A stretch of DNA of 38,731 nt. Source: Rhizobium sp. GTDB lineage: Bacteria; Pseudomonadota; Alphaproteobacteria; Rhizobiales; Rhizobiaceae. Below, piece by piece: positions 14,615 to 23,865 of the stretch. Below the pieces are notes generated by a model. It was given only the letters and a program-made list of their open reading frames with translations. It searched no databases and was not told where the DNA came from. The position numbers and the translations under genes were made by a program. The stretch spans positions 1 through 38,731 of the forward strand of contig JAHRYZ010000009.1 in the NCBI GenBank assembly GCA_020621905.1, read 5' to 3'. Position 1 is the stretch's first letter; each line of letters begins with the position of its first letter.

Positions 14615-15664
14615 ATGTTCTTCGCCTCCGACAATTGGGCCGGCGCCCATCCGAAGATTGCCGAAAGCCTCGCGCGCGAAGCGGCCGGCTATGCCGCCGC
14701 TTACGGCACCAGCGACCTCGACCGGCGCATGGAAGAACGCTTCAACGACCTGTTCCAGCGCGAGGTCGCCGTCTTCTTCGTCGGCACCGGCACGGCCGCC
14801 AATTCGCTTGCGCTGGCCGCAGTGGCAAAACCCGGTGGCGTCACTTTCTGCCATTCCGAGGCCCATGTCACGGCCGACGAATGCGGCGCGCCGGAATTCC
14901 TCACCGGCGCCTGCCGGCTCTTTCCCGTCCATGGCCCCGGCGGCAAGATGGACAAGGACGCGCTGTCCGCCGCCATCGGCCGATACCCGCCGGGTGCCGT
15001 GCACCAGGGACGCCCGATGGCCGTCACCATCACCCAGGCGACGGAATCGGGCACGGTCTATTCACTCGACGAAATCGAGGCGATCGGCGCCGTCGCACGC
15101 GCCAACAGCCTGCCACTGCACATGGATGGCGCCCGCTTCGCCAATGCACTGGTCGCCCTCGACGCCAGCCCCGCCGACATGACCTGGAAGCGCGGCGTCG
15201 ACATCCTGTCCTTCGGCGCCACCAAGAACGGCTGCTGGTGCGCCGAGGCGATCATCTTCCTGAAACCCGAACTGGCGAGCGAAATGCCGTTCATCCGCAA
15301 GCGCTCGGCCCAGCTCTTCTCCAAGACGCGTTTCATCTCGGCCCAGCTCGAAGCCTATCTCGAGGGCGGGCTCTGGCTCGATCTGGCGCGCAACGCCAAT
15401 GCCACGGCCGACCGCCTGCGCGCAGGCATCGGCGCGGCATCGAAAAGCCGGCTGGCCTGGAACACCACGACCAACGAGGTCTTTGCGGTCCTCACCAAGG
15501 ATGCCGCGGCCCTGGCGGAAAGCCGTGGCGCCAAGTTCTACGACTGGCCCGTACCGGCGGAAACGCCGGACCTGCTGCAGGATAACGAGATGCTGATCCG
15601 CCTGGTGACGAGCTTCGCCACCACGGAAGACGACGTCGACCGGTTCCTCGACGTTCTGGCCTGA
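14615..15664 (+). CDS. ltaE: Low-specificity L-threonine aldolase family (PLP)
   Basis: MFFASDNWAGAHPKIAESLARE; LPLHMDGARFANALVAL; LSFGATKNGCWCAEAIIF. Confidence 0.9.
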   Translation: MFFASDNWAGAHPKIAESLAREAAGYAAAYGTSDLDRRMEERFNDLFQREVAVFFVGTGTAANSLALAAVAKPGGVTFCHSEAHVTADECGAPEFLTGACRLFPVHGPGGKMDKDALSAAIGRYPPGAVHQGRPMAVTITQATESGTVYSLDEIEAIGAVARANSLPLHMDGARFANALVALDASPADMTWKRGVDILSFGATKNGCWCAEAIIFLKPELASEMPFIRKRSAQLFSKTRFISAQLEAYLEGGLWLDLARNANATADRLRAGIGAASKSRLAWNTTTNEVFAVLTKDAAALAESRGAKFYDWPVPAETPDLLQDNEMLIRLVTSFATTEDDVDRFLDVLA

Positions 15665-15691
15665 CGTCCACTTCTGAGCGACAGCCATGAA

Positions 15692-15724
15692 AAAGGGCGG
15701 CACCCCACCGGGAGCCGCCTTTTC
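15692..15724. terminator. Bidirectional intrinsic terminator between ltaE and hsp20
   Basis: AAAAgGGCGGC...GCCGCCTTTT hairpin between convergent genes. Confidence 0.65.
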
Positions 15725-15742
15725 AATTCAACACGCGCTGGA

Positions 15743-16210
15743 TCAGGCGACGCGGGCCTCGATTGCCTTCGGTGCGTTGCCGGCCTCGGCGCTGATCGAA
15801 ATCCGGCGCGGCTTCATGGCTTCCGGAATGTTGCGCAGAAGGTCAATGTGGAGCAGGCCGTTCTTCAGCGAGGCGCTCTGCACTTCCACATGGTCGGCAA
15901 GCTGGAAGCGGCGTTCGAATGCGCGCTTGGCGATGCCGCGATAAAGGAATTCGCTCTGCTCGGCCTTGTCTTCCTCGGCCTTCTCGCCCTTCACGGTCAG
16001 CACCTGGGCATGGGCCTCGATCGACAGTTCGGACTCATCGAAACCGGCGACCGCCATGGTGATGCGATAGGTGGTCTCGCCCGTACGTTCGATGTTGTAG
16101 GGCGGATAGGTCTGGGCCTGTTCCGGCTGGCCGAGACTGTCCAGCATGGTGAACAGACGGTCGAAGCCGACGGTGGAGCGGTAGAGGGGGGAAAAATCGA
16201 CGTGACGCAT
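15743..16210 (-). CDS. Hsp20/IbpA-type small heat-shock protein
   Basis: MRHVDFSPLYRSTVGFDRLFTMLD; PPYNIERTGETTYRITMAVAGFDESELSI; RGIAKRAFERRFQLADHVEV. Confidence 0.95.
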   Translation of the reverse strand: MRHVDFSPLYRSTVGFDRLFTMLDSLGQPEQAQTYPPYNIERTGETTYRITMAVAGFDESELSIEAHAQVLTVKGEKAEEDKAEQSEFLYRGIAKRAFERRFQLADHVEVQSASLKNGLLHIDLLRNIPEAMKPRRISISAEAGNAPKAIEARVA

Positions 16211-16310
16211 GATGTCCTCCTTGAAGCGACGTTTTGCGGTTTTCTCGTCCGGCGCCCCGTGACCGGCGGCGGCGGAATGGATTGCGATCCCGTGATGGCG
16301 ACCACGAAAA
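16211..16310 (-). promoter_or_regulatory. ROSE-type RNA thermometer in the hsp20 5' UTR
   Basis: Last hairpin UCGCUUCAAGGAGGA (16215-16229) fits the UYGCU:AGGAGGA ROSE module masking the SD; upstream hairpins CGUGGU-CGCC-AUCACG and GGAU-CGCA-AUCC. Confidence 0.75.
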
Positions 16311-16476
16311 GGAGATGGGAACCGCGCAATTCGAATTCAAGGCCGTCCCAGGTCGATGAATTCAACGTGAACGGACGGTTCAGCGGCAGCTCAAGGCCCT
16401 CGCGCTAGAACTCCACCATCGGATGTCTCATCCCGATGGCCGGAAGAAAACGTCCCTTCCCTTTCGGTCGCCTTTC

Positions 16477-16519
16477 GCCGGAACCGCGCCCGTGTCCCTT
16501 GTGCGGTTCCGGCTTTTTT
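16477..16519 (+). terminator. Strong plus-strand intrinsic terminator with no upstream plus-strand CDS
   Basis: GCCGGAACCGC-N15-GCGGTTCCGGC-TTTTTT. Confidence 0.8.
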
Positions 16520-16599
16520 CTTTGACCTCGCCCGGCCTTCGTCCTATCCGGTTGGGTGAAGCGGCGATTGCGCCCGCGCACGATTCGGTGAATGCGAGC

Positions 16600-17589
16600 A
16601 TGGACCCCATCCTTCACGCCACTCCCGGCAATCCGATCCCCGGCACCCCCGTTACCGGCTTCTTCACCGGCCATCGCGGCGTCAAGCTGCGTTATGCGGT
16701 CTTCCGCGCGGATGCCCCGGTCGCCAAGGGCACTGTGGTCCTGCTGCACGGACGCAACGAGGCGATCGAGAAATATTTCGAGACCATCCGTGACCTGAAT
16801 GCCCGCGGCCTGTGGGTTGCGACCTTCGACTTCCGCGGCCAGGGCGGCTCGCAGCGCCTGCTGAAAAATCCCCGCAAGGGCCATGTTCACCGCTTTTCCG
16901 ACTATGTCCGGGATCTCGAACTCTTCATCGAGCATATCGTCCTGCCCGATACCCGCCTGCCCTTCTTCCTGCTGGCGCATTCGACCGGCGGCCTGATCGC
17001 GCTGTCGGCCGCGCCGCGTCTGGCGAACCGCATCGACCGCATGGTTCTGCTCGCCCCCTTCGTCGGCCTCGGCGGGCAGAAGCTGTCGCCGAAGAACATC
17101 CACCGGATTTCGCGGCTGGCCACCTTCACCGGCCTCGGGCGCATCTGCCTGACCTCGGACGATCCGACGAAACCCTACGACGACAACCCGCTCACCTCCG
17201 ACCAGCAGCGTTACCAGCGCAATGTCGACATCCTGAAGGCGCATCCGCATCTGGCGCTGGGGCCGCCGACGGCGCGCTGGCTCTACGAGGCGCAGGAAAC
17301 GATCAGGCAGGTCTCGTCGCCGAAACATCTGGCCTCGATCACCGTGCCCACCGTGATCGTCGCGCCGGGCAACGATCCCATCGTACCCTTCGCCTATCAG
17401 GAGAAGTTGTCGCAGTATTTCCGCGCCGCCCAGTTGGTGCCGGTGCCCGGCAGCCGCCACGAGATCCTGCAGGAACGCGACCGCTTCCGCGCCCAGGCGC
17501 TCGCCGCCTTCGACGCCTTCGTTCCCGGGGGAGACCCCGAGCCGGAATCCGCCAATGCGCCCGCCCTTCCGGAATTTTCCGAGGACTGA
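16600..17589 (+). CDS. Alpha/beta hydrolase, lysophospholipase/monoacylglycerol lipase-like (PldB family)
   Basis: VVLLHGRNEAIEKYFETIRDLNARGLWVATFDFRGQGGSQR; FLLAHSTGGLIAL nucleophile elbow. Confidence 0.88.
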   Translation: MDPILHATPGNPIPGTPVTGFFTGHRGVKLRYAVFRADAPVAKGTVVLLHGRNEAIEKYFETIRDLNARGLWVATFDFRGQGGSQRLLKNPRKGHVHRFSDYVRDLELFIEHIVLPDTRLPFFLLAHSTGGLIALSAAPRLANRIDRMVLLAPFVGLGGQKLSPKNIHRISRLATFTGLGRICLTSDDPTKPYDDNPLTSDQQRYQRNVDILKAHPHLALGPPTARWLYEAQETIRQVSSPKHLASITVPTVIVAPGNDPIVPFAYQEKLSQYFRAAQLVPVPGSRHEILQERDRFRAQALAAFDAFVPGGDPEPESANAPALPEFSED

Positions 17590-17610
17590 CGTGATTTCAG
17601 CAAGGGAATC

Positions 17611-18387
17611 TCAGTTGTCGCGGAGCATTTCGAGAGCCTGCGCGTGGAGCGCGGCGCTCCCCGCAGCCACGATGCAGCCGCCCGCTTCCGGACGTCCGCC
17701 GTCCCAGGTGGTGATCTTGCCGCCCGCCTGTTCGATCAGCGGGATCAGCGCGCCGACGTCGTAAGGTTTCAGCACGGTCTCGATGACAAGATCGACGTGG
17801 CCGGCCGCCAGAAGCGCATAGGCATAGCAGTCGATGCCGTAGCGGAAGAGCTTCACCCTGTCCTGCACCGCCTGGAACTTGGCGATTTCCGCCCCCTTGA
17901 ACAGATGCGGCGAGGTCGTGAACAGGATGGCATTCTCGATGCCGCCGCAGTCGCGTGTGCGGATCTGCCGCTCCCCGTCCGGACCGCTGTACCAGGAGCG
18001 CTCGCCGTCGGCGAAATAACGCTCGCCGGTGAACGGCTGGTCCATCAACCCCATGACCGAGCGGCCCTTTTCCTGGAAACCGATCAGTGTTCCCCAGACC
18101 GGCACGCCGGAGATGAAGGCGCGCGTCCCGTCGATCGGATCGATCACCCAGACATGGTCGCGGTCGGTGCCGATGTCCTCGTGCTCCTCGCCGAGAATGC
18201 CGTGCTCGGGATATTCCGCTTCGATCAGCGTGCGGATCGCCGCTTCTGCCGCCTGGTCGCCCTCGGTCACCGGATCGAAGCCGCCATGCTCCTTGTTGGA
18301 GATGCTGAGCGGCGAGCGGAACCGCGGCAGGGTTTCAGCCTTGGCGGCTTCGGCGAGACGATTGAAGAAGCTGCGGTCGGGACGCAT
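17611..18387 (-). CDS. hisN: Inositol monophosphatase family, histidinol-phosphatase-like
   Basis: GILGEEHEDIGTDRDHVWVIDPIDGTRAFISGVPVWGTLIG. Confidence 0.85.
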   Translation of the reverse strand: MRPDRSFFNRLAEAAKAETLPRFRSPLSISNKEHGGFDPVTEGDQAAEAAIRTLIEAEYPEHGILGEEHEDIGTDRDHVWVIDPIDGTRAFISGVPVWGTLIGFQEKGRSVMGLMDQPFTGERYFADGERSWYSGPDGERQIRTRDCGGIENAILFTTSPHLFKGAEIAKFQAVQDRVKLFRYGIDCYAYALLAAGHVDLVIETVLKPYDVGALIPLIEQAGGKITTWDGGRPEAGGCIVAAGSAALHAQALEMLRDN

Positions 18388-18528
18388 CGGCTTTTCCGCT
18401 GGCTGGAAATGGATCGGACTGCGTTCTCTTAAAGCAGTTTCGCCGATTTGCAATCGCCGGAGGCACCGTGGCTCGTCGGCACGAATTGCGTAAAAAAGCG
18501 CCGTGCTCAAAAAAGTGACTGCTGGCGT

Positions 18529-18558
18529 CTTGACGGTTGTGCGCTGCAACAATAATAT
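18529..18558 (+). promoter_or_regulatory. Sigma70-type promoter for the sRNA
   Basis: CTTGAC (18529-18534), 18-nt spacer, TAATAT (18553-18558). Confidence 0.65.
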
Positions 18559-18564
18559 GACCTT

Positions 18565-18640
18565 GCAGTCTCCGGACTGTAAATACCCTCCTTGGGTGTT
18601 TCCTCCCTAGACTTAGCCGCGCCAATGGCGCGGTTTTTTT
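18565..18640 (+). ncRNA. Trans-sRNA, probable suhB/alpha-r8 (MmgR) family
   Basis: Promoter plus three hairpins (CAGUC-UCCG-GACUG; ACCC-UCCUU-GGGU; CCGCGCC-AAU-GGCGCGG-U8), unpaired UCCUCCC, about 76 nt, next to an inositol monophosphatase gene. Confidence 0.75.
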
Positions 18641-18655
18641 TGATCTGCGGAAGAT

Positions 18656-19540
18656 TTACTCGGCGGCGAGCGCCGTATCGCCGGAATAATCGGCAACGAA
18701 TTCAGCCATTTGCTGCATGAATACGGCGATCGAGCCGGCCAGCGCGCCGAAATCGCCGCGCTTCGCCAGCGTCGTTTCGTCGACATAGAGCGAGCGGTTC
18801 ACCTCGATCTGCAGCGCATGCAGGCCGCGGGCCGGACGGCCGTAATGCTCGGTGATGAAGCCGCCGGCATAGGGCTTGTTGCGCACGGCGGCGAAGCCCA
18901 GCCCTTCGAGAAATTCCTGCGCGGCGTGGGAAAGTTCGGCCGAAGCGCTGGTACCGTAGCGATCGCCGATGATGAAATCGGGCCGGATGCTGCTGCCGGC
19001 GACGCGGATATTGCCTGGCATCGAATGGCAGTCGATCAGCACGCCGAAGCCGAATCGCGCATGGGTGCGCGCGATCAGTTTCCGCAGGCAGGCATGGTAG
19101 GGCTTGTAGATCGCCTCGATGCGTTCGAGCGCTTCCGCTACCGGCAGCCGCTTGGCGTAGATCTCGACATTCTCGGCGACGATGCGGGGAATGGTGCCGA
19201 GCCCGCCGGCGACGCGCACGGAATTGATGTTGGCAAAGGGCGGCACCGCGTCGGAGAACATGCGCGGGTCGAGTTCGTAGGGCTCGCGATTGACGTCGAC
19301 GAAGGCGCGCGGGAAATGCGCAAGCAGCAAAGGCGCGCCGAAATCCGGCGCTGCACCGAACAGCTCGTCGACATAATGGTCTTCGGATCGGCGTATGGCG
19401 AGGCCGTCGAGGCGCGACTGATCGAGGAAGCCGGGGGAGTACCGCCGCCCGCTATGGGGCGAATTGTAGACGAAGGGAATGGACTGCGTTTCCGGCTCGC
19501 GCACCTCGAACAGCTCGAAATCGCCTGTCATCCCGTTCAC
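18656..19540 (-). CDS. N-formylglutamate amidohydrolase family
   Basis: VYNSPHSGRRYS; AHFPRAFVDVNREPYELDPRMF; FGVLIDCHSMPG. Confidence 0.92.
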   Translation of the reverse strand: MNGMTGDFELFEVREPETQSIPFVYNSPHSGRRYSPGFLDQSRLDGLAIRRSEDHYVDELFGAAPDFGAPLLLAHFPRAFVDVNREPYELDPRMFSDAVPPFANINSVRVAGGLGTIPRIVAENVEIYAKRLPVAEALERIEAIYKPYHACLRKLIARTHARFGFGVLIDCHSMPGNIRVAGSSIRPDFIIGDRYGTSASAELSHAAQEFLEGLGFAAVRNKPYAGGFITEHYGRPARGLHALQIEVNRSLYVDETTLAKRGDFGALAGSIAVFMQQMAEFVADYSGDTALAAE

Positions 19541-19730
19541 TGTTCCTCTTTTTTACCAAGTCACAACCTTGTTGCGTCGACCATGTTGCCAGTTGCCCCT
19601 GCGAAAGTCCATATTGGCGGCAATGGCGATCGAGCCCGGAAAACCGGTTCTTCACCGGATGTTTACTCGACGAGAGCAGACTTTGAAGCCCGAAAGCCTT
19701 CCATGGAAATGAGTGAGTAGCGGACCTCCA

Positions 19731-20092
19731 ATGATTCAGAAAATTCTTCTCGCCGAAGACGACAACGACATGCGCCGGTTCCTGGTGAAGGCACTGGAAA
19801 AGGCGGGCTACAAGGTGTCCTCCTTCGACAACGGCGCAAGTGCCTATGACCGCCTTCGGGAAGAACCCTTCTCGCTGCTGCTGACCGACATCGTCATGCC
19901 CGAAATGGACGGCATCGAGCTGGCGCGCCGCGCCACCGAACTCGATCCCGATCTCAAGGTGATGTTCATCACCGGCTTTGCCGCGGTCGCCCTCAACGCC
20001 GACTCGCAGGCTCCGAAGGACGCCAAGGTGCTTTCCAAGCCTTTCCACCTTCGCGACCTCGTCAACGAAGTCAACAACTCCTTGCCGCGTAA
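19731..20092 (+). CDS. cpdR: Response regulator CpdR, frameshift in last codons
   Basis: ILLAEDDNDMRRFLVKALEKAGYKV...LLTDIVMPEMDGIELARRATELDPDLKVMFITGFAAVAL...KVLSKPFHLRDLVNEVN; restoring one base near 20077 gives ...LLAA* at 20092. Confidence 0.93.
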
Positions 20093-20184
20093 GGGCTTTC
20101 CGGACGCTTTAAAAACTCGTCACAAAACCGAAAAATCCCTATTGACGGGGCCGAGGGTTTTGTGGTCTTAAGCCGCCATCGGAT

Positions 20185-20259
<75 letters not shown>

Positions 20260-20269
20260 TCCTAATTCA

Positions 20270-20305
20270 AACAAGGGCTTGCCGAATATTCGGCGAGCCC
20301 TTGTT
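20270..20305. terminator. 36-nt near-perfect palindrome 10 nt after tRNA-Val, probable terminator
   Basis: AACAAGGGCT-T-GCCGAATATTCGGC-G-AGCCCTTGTT then gcgtttt. Confidence 0.6.
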
Positions 20306-20596
20306 GCGTTTTCGGACCTCGTTTGCGCGCCCCTCGCCGGCGAAAACCGAAGCGGCACCCGCGCTCCTCTCGCACGATCCTGGCGACTTCGCGCTCGACG
20401 AAACGGCCTCCGACGGGTGCGTGTCCGATCCGGCGCCCCGCCTTCCGGCAGCACCCCACAAGTTCGCGATACCGAGACCGCCAGCCATGCAGATTTCAGG
20501 GGGCAGCGCCGATATCGCCCTTGCCTGCGGCAAGCCGATGAAATCTTATCGCCTTCCCACCTTCCGGCTCTTCAACAGGCAAGCGCACGACACATC

Positions 20597-22150
20597 ATGA
20601 CCAGCATCGATCTCTCCGGCCTCGAACGGGAAATTCACGCCATACCGCTCAAGTCCAAGGGCCCCGGCGGCGTCGTCGGCGTGGTCAAGGACGGCCGGGT
20701 GGTCCTGCGGCAGGCCTGGGGCTTCGCGGACCTGAAGAACCGGCGCCCGATGACCACCGAAACCCTGATGCCGATCTGCTCGATCAGCAAGCAGTTCACC
20801 TGCGCCGCACTGCTGGATCTCGCCGGGTCGCCGGAAGACCTGGACGCTCGACTGGCCGACGTGCTTCCCGCCCTCGAGGGCCGGCGGCCGAGCGTCGCCG
20901 AACTCTGCCACAACCAGTCGGGGCTTCGGGACTACTGGGCATTGACCGTTCTGCATGGCGCCGATGCCGAAGGCCTCTTCCGCCGCGAGGATGCCAAGGA
21001 GCTGTTCCGTCGCATGCGCAGCACGCATTTCGAGCCGGGCAGCCGCTATTCCTATTCCAACGGCAATTTCCGCATCCTCTCCGACCTGATCGAGGATCTG
21101 GCCGGCCGGCCGCTCGGCGAGGTCTACCGCTCCCGGATTTTCGACCCGGCGGGAATGCCGACCGCCGCCCTGATCGCCGACACGTCCAGGACCGAGACCG
21201 TCGGCTACGAGGGCAATGACACGGTCGGGTTCTTCCCGGCGACCAACCGCATCTACTGGACCGGCGATGCCGGGATCTCGGCTTCGCTCGACGACATGCT
21301 GGCCTGGGAGAGCTTCATCGACCGCACCCGCGACGAGCCCGACGGGCTCTATTGCCGCCTGTCGACGCCGCAGACCTTCTCCGACGGAAACCCGGCGCCC
21401 TACGGCTTCGGCCTGTCGCACGGCAAGGTCGGCGAGATCGCCACGACCGGCCATGGCGGGGCACTGCGCGGCTTCCGCTGCCACCGGCTCCACGCGGCCT
21501 CCGAGCGCCTGTCCGTGGTGGCGATGTTCAACCACGAGGCCGACGCCCACGGCACCGCCGTCCGGCTGATGAAGGCGGCCCTCGGGCAAACCGCTGCACC
21601 GTCGACCGGCCAGGAAGCCGGCCCCGGCTGGACCGGCCGTTACCTCGATCCGGAAACGGGCCTGCTGGTCACGGTGGCGAAGAGCCATCGCGGCATCAGC
21701 CTGCGCTTTGCCGGGGCCTCCGATGCACTGACGCTCGGCGACGACGGCATCGCCCGGTCCGATGCGGTGGAGCTGTCGCGCGATGGCGACGTCGTGCGCA
21801 TGCGGCGGCCAAGGGAAAATCTCGACGTCTCCGCGACCCGCCTGTCCGGCGATGCGAAGGGCGACATTGCCGGACGCTTCGTTTCGGCGGAGCTGGATGC
21901 CGCGCTGGAGATCGTCGCGACGGGCAGCGCATTCTATGGCGCCTGCGACGGTTTCCTCGGCAAGGGCGAGATGATGCCGCTCTATCCCGTCGCCGAAGAC
22001 GTCTGGATCATGTCCTGCCGCCGCTCGATGGATGCCCCGGCACCCGGAGACTGGACGATCCAGGTGAGGCGAGATGCATCCGGCGCGGTCAGCGGCTTTA
22101 CGCTCGGATGCTGGCTGGCCCGCAAGATCGAGTACATCAGGACCGCCTGA
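20597..22150 (+). CDS. dap: Serine beta-lactamase-fold peptidase, D-aminopeptidase (DAP, Brucella/Ochrobactrum anthropi type)
   Basis: GPGGVVGVVKDGRVVLRQAWGFADLKNRRPM; MPICSISKQFTCA (SxxK); HNQSGLRDYWAL; YSYSNGNFRIL; TGHGGALRGFRCHR. Confidence 0.85.
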   Translation: MTSIDLSGLEREIHAIPLKSKGPGGVVGVVKDGRVVLRQAWGFADLKNRRPMTTETLMPICSISKQFTCAALLDLAGSPEDLDARLADVLPALEGRRPSVAELCHNQSGLRDYWALTVLHGADAEGLFRREDAKELFRRMRSTHFEPGSRYSYSNGNFRILSDLIEDLAGRPLGEVYRSRIFDPAGMPTAALIADTSRTETVGYEGNDTVGFFPATNRIYWTGDAGISASLDDMLAWESFIDRTRDEPDGLYCRLSTPQTFSDGNPAPYGFGLSHGKVGEIATTGHGGALRGFRCHRLHAASERLSVVAMFNHEADAHGTAVRLMKAALGQTAAPSTGQEAGPGWTGRYLDPETGLLVTVAKSHRGISLRFAGASDALTLGDDGIARSDAVELSRDGDVVRMRRPRENLDVSATRLSGDAKGDIAGRFVSAELDAALEIVATGSAFYGACDGFLGKGEMMPLYPVAEDVWIMSCRRSMDAPAPGDWTIQVRRDASGAVSGFTLGCWLARKIEYIRTA

Positions 22151-22182
22151 GAGGCCGCCCACCGTCGCAGCCGCCCGCAGAC

Positions 22183-22229
22183 AAAAAAGCCCGCCGGCCG
22201 CGACTGACTTGCAGTCGTGGCAGGCGGGC
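22183..22229 (-). terminator. Intrinsic terminator of the peptide ABC operon
   Basis: Minus strand GCCCGCC...GGCGGGC with inner GACTG/CAGTC pairing, then TTTTTT. Confidence 0.75.
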
Positions 22230-22270
22230 AGCTGGTCGGGAGTCCGTCTGTTTCCAAACCCTGTCAGTCC

Positions 22271-22303
22271 GACCGGTGCCGCCCTCATCGGGCAGCACCG
22301 GTC
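22271..22303. repeat. Strong hairpin just 3' of the substrate-binding-protein stop
   Basis: GACCGGTGC-c-GCCC-tcatc-GGGC-a-GCACCGGTC, no T tract. Confidence 0.6.
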
Positions 22304-22309
22304 GTCAGC

Positions 22310-23824
22310 TCAGTTCTTGACCGTGTCTTCGAGGAAGAAGCGGCCGAGCGGGTTCTGGTCGAAGTTCTCGATGCCCTTGCGGGTCACGTTGATATAGGGG
22401 CTGTAGTAGAGATCGATCCAGTGGACGTCGTCCTTCGCCATCTTCTGGATGTCGACATACATCGCCTCGCGCTTGACCGGGTCCATCTCGATGCGCGCGG
22501 CGGCAACCAGGTCCTTCACCTTGTCGTTCTTGTAGCGCGTCATGTAGTTCATGTTGGAGTCATGGCCCAGCACGAAGGTCGTCTTCTGGTCCGGGTCGAG
22601 AATGTCGTTGGTCCAGTACATGACCGACAGGTCGTAGTCGCCGGCCACCAGCATGTCCCAGGTCTGGCTCGGATCCATCTTCTGCAGGTTGACGGTGATG
22701 CCCGCCTTCAGCAGTTGCTGCTGCAGGAGAACGGCGATCTGTTCGTCGACCTCGTTGCCGGCATTGACCAGGTAGCTGAGCGTCAGGCCGGAAGCGCCGG
22801 CCTGTTCCAGCAGGGCCTTGGCCTTGTCGGGATCATAGGGACGCTGCATGTTGTCGGCGAAGTGATAGAGCGCGCCCTTCGGAATGTAGGAGTTGGCGAC
22901 CTCTCCGAAGCCGAAGGTGACCGCGTCGACCACCGCCTTCTTGTCGATCGCCAGGTCGAGCGCCTCGCGCACTTCCTTCTTGGCCAGCGCACCATGCTCG
23001 TGGTTGATCAGGAGGTGATCCTCGCGGGTGGAGGTGTCGAGGTGAACGGTGAGGTTCGAATCCTTCTTGAGCTCCTCGACGCGGGAGAACGGAACGAAGA
23101 TCGCCGCATCGAGTTCGCCGGCCTGCACGTTCAGCATGCGGGTATTGTCGTCCGGAACGGAGATCCATTCGACGCCGTCGAGACTGACGCGGTCGGCCTG
23201 CCAGAAGTTGGGGTTCTTCTCCAGGATGACCCGGTCGCCGCGACGCCATTCCTTGACGACGAAGGCGCCCGAGGAGGCGGTCGGCAGTTCCCCGAAGGCG
23301 TCCTCGCCGGCTTCGACCGCCTTCTTCGACAGGATGGAGACATTGGGCAGCGCCAGGGCCGAGAGGAAGGGCGCGGACGGGGTCTTCAGCTTGACGACCA
23401 GCGTGCGGTCGTCGGCGGCTTCGGCCGTATCCACCACCTTGTAGGAATCGCTCCACAGCGACCCCTCGTTGTCACGGATACGCAGCAGGCTGTAGGCCGC
23501 GTCTTCCGCCGTGATCGGCGAACCGTCGGAGAACTTCGCATCACGGATCTTGAAGGTATAGGTGAGACCGTCGTCGGAGATCGTCCAGCTCTCGGCGAGA
23601 CCCGGCTCGAGCTTGGTGCCGGTCTTGTCCACCCGGATCAGCACGTCGAAGACGTTGGAAAACACCCAGTTGTCGACGTTCTGCGCCGTCTTGATCGGAT
23701 CGAAGGTCGTCGAATCCTCACGACGACCGATGGTCAGAACCCCCGCCGCTTCCGCAAGACTGGCGCCCAGGGACAGGGAGGTCATCACCGTGACCAGCCC
23801 GATTTTCATCCATTTGTTCTTCAT
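22310..23824 (-). CDS. Peptide-type ABC transporter substrate-binding protein (SBP_bac_5)
   Basis: Signal peptide; LTIGRREDSTTFDPIKTAQNVDNWVFSNVFDVLIRVD; LEPGLAESWTISDDGLTYTFKIRDAKFSDGSPITAEDAAYSLLRI. Confidence 0.94.
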   Translation of the reverse strand: MKNKWMKIGLVTVMTSLSLGASLAEAAGVLTIGRREDSTTFDPIKTAQNVDNWVFSNVFDVLIRVDKTGTKLEPGLAESWTISDDGLTYTFKIRDAKFSDGSPITAEDAAYSLLRIRDNEGSLWSDSYKVVDTAEAADDRTLVVKLKTPSAPFLSALALPNVSILSKKAVEAGEDAFGELPTASSGAFVVKEWRRGDRVILEKNPNFWQADRVSLDGVEWISVPDDNTRMLNVQAGELDAAIFVPFSRVEELKKDSNLTVHLDTSTREDHLLINHEHGALAKKEVREALDLAIDKKAVVDAVTFGFGEVANSYIPKGALYHFADNMQRPYDPDKAKALLEQAGASGLTLSYLVNAGNEVDEQIAVLLQQQLLKAGITVNLQKMDPSQTWDMLVAGDYDLSVMYWTNDILDPDQKTTFVLGHDSNMNYMTRYKNDKVKDLVAAARIEMDPVKREAMYVDIQKMAKDDVHWIDLYYSPYINVTRKGIENFDQNPLGRFFLEDTVKN

Positions 23825-23865
23825 GCTCTTGTTCCCTTTTTTGGTGGTTTGGTTGATCGAAGGCG

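Noticed and set aside
20093-20171. CpdR C-terminal extension KGFPDALKTRHKTEKSLLTGPRVLWS
   Set aside because: Created by a 1-nt deletion; restoring it gives the usual short LLAA* ending, and the extension runs into the tRNA promoter region.
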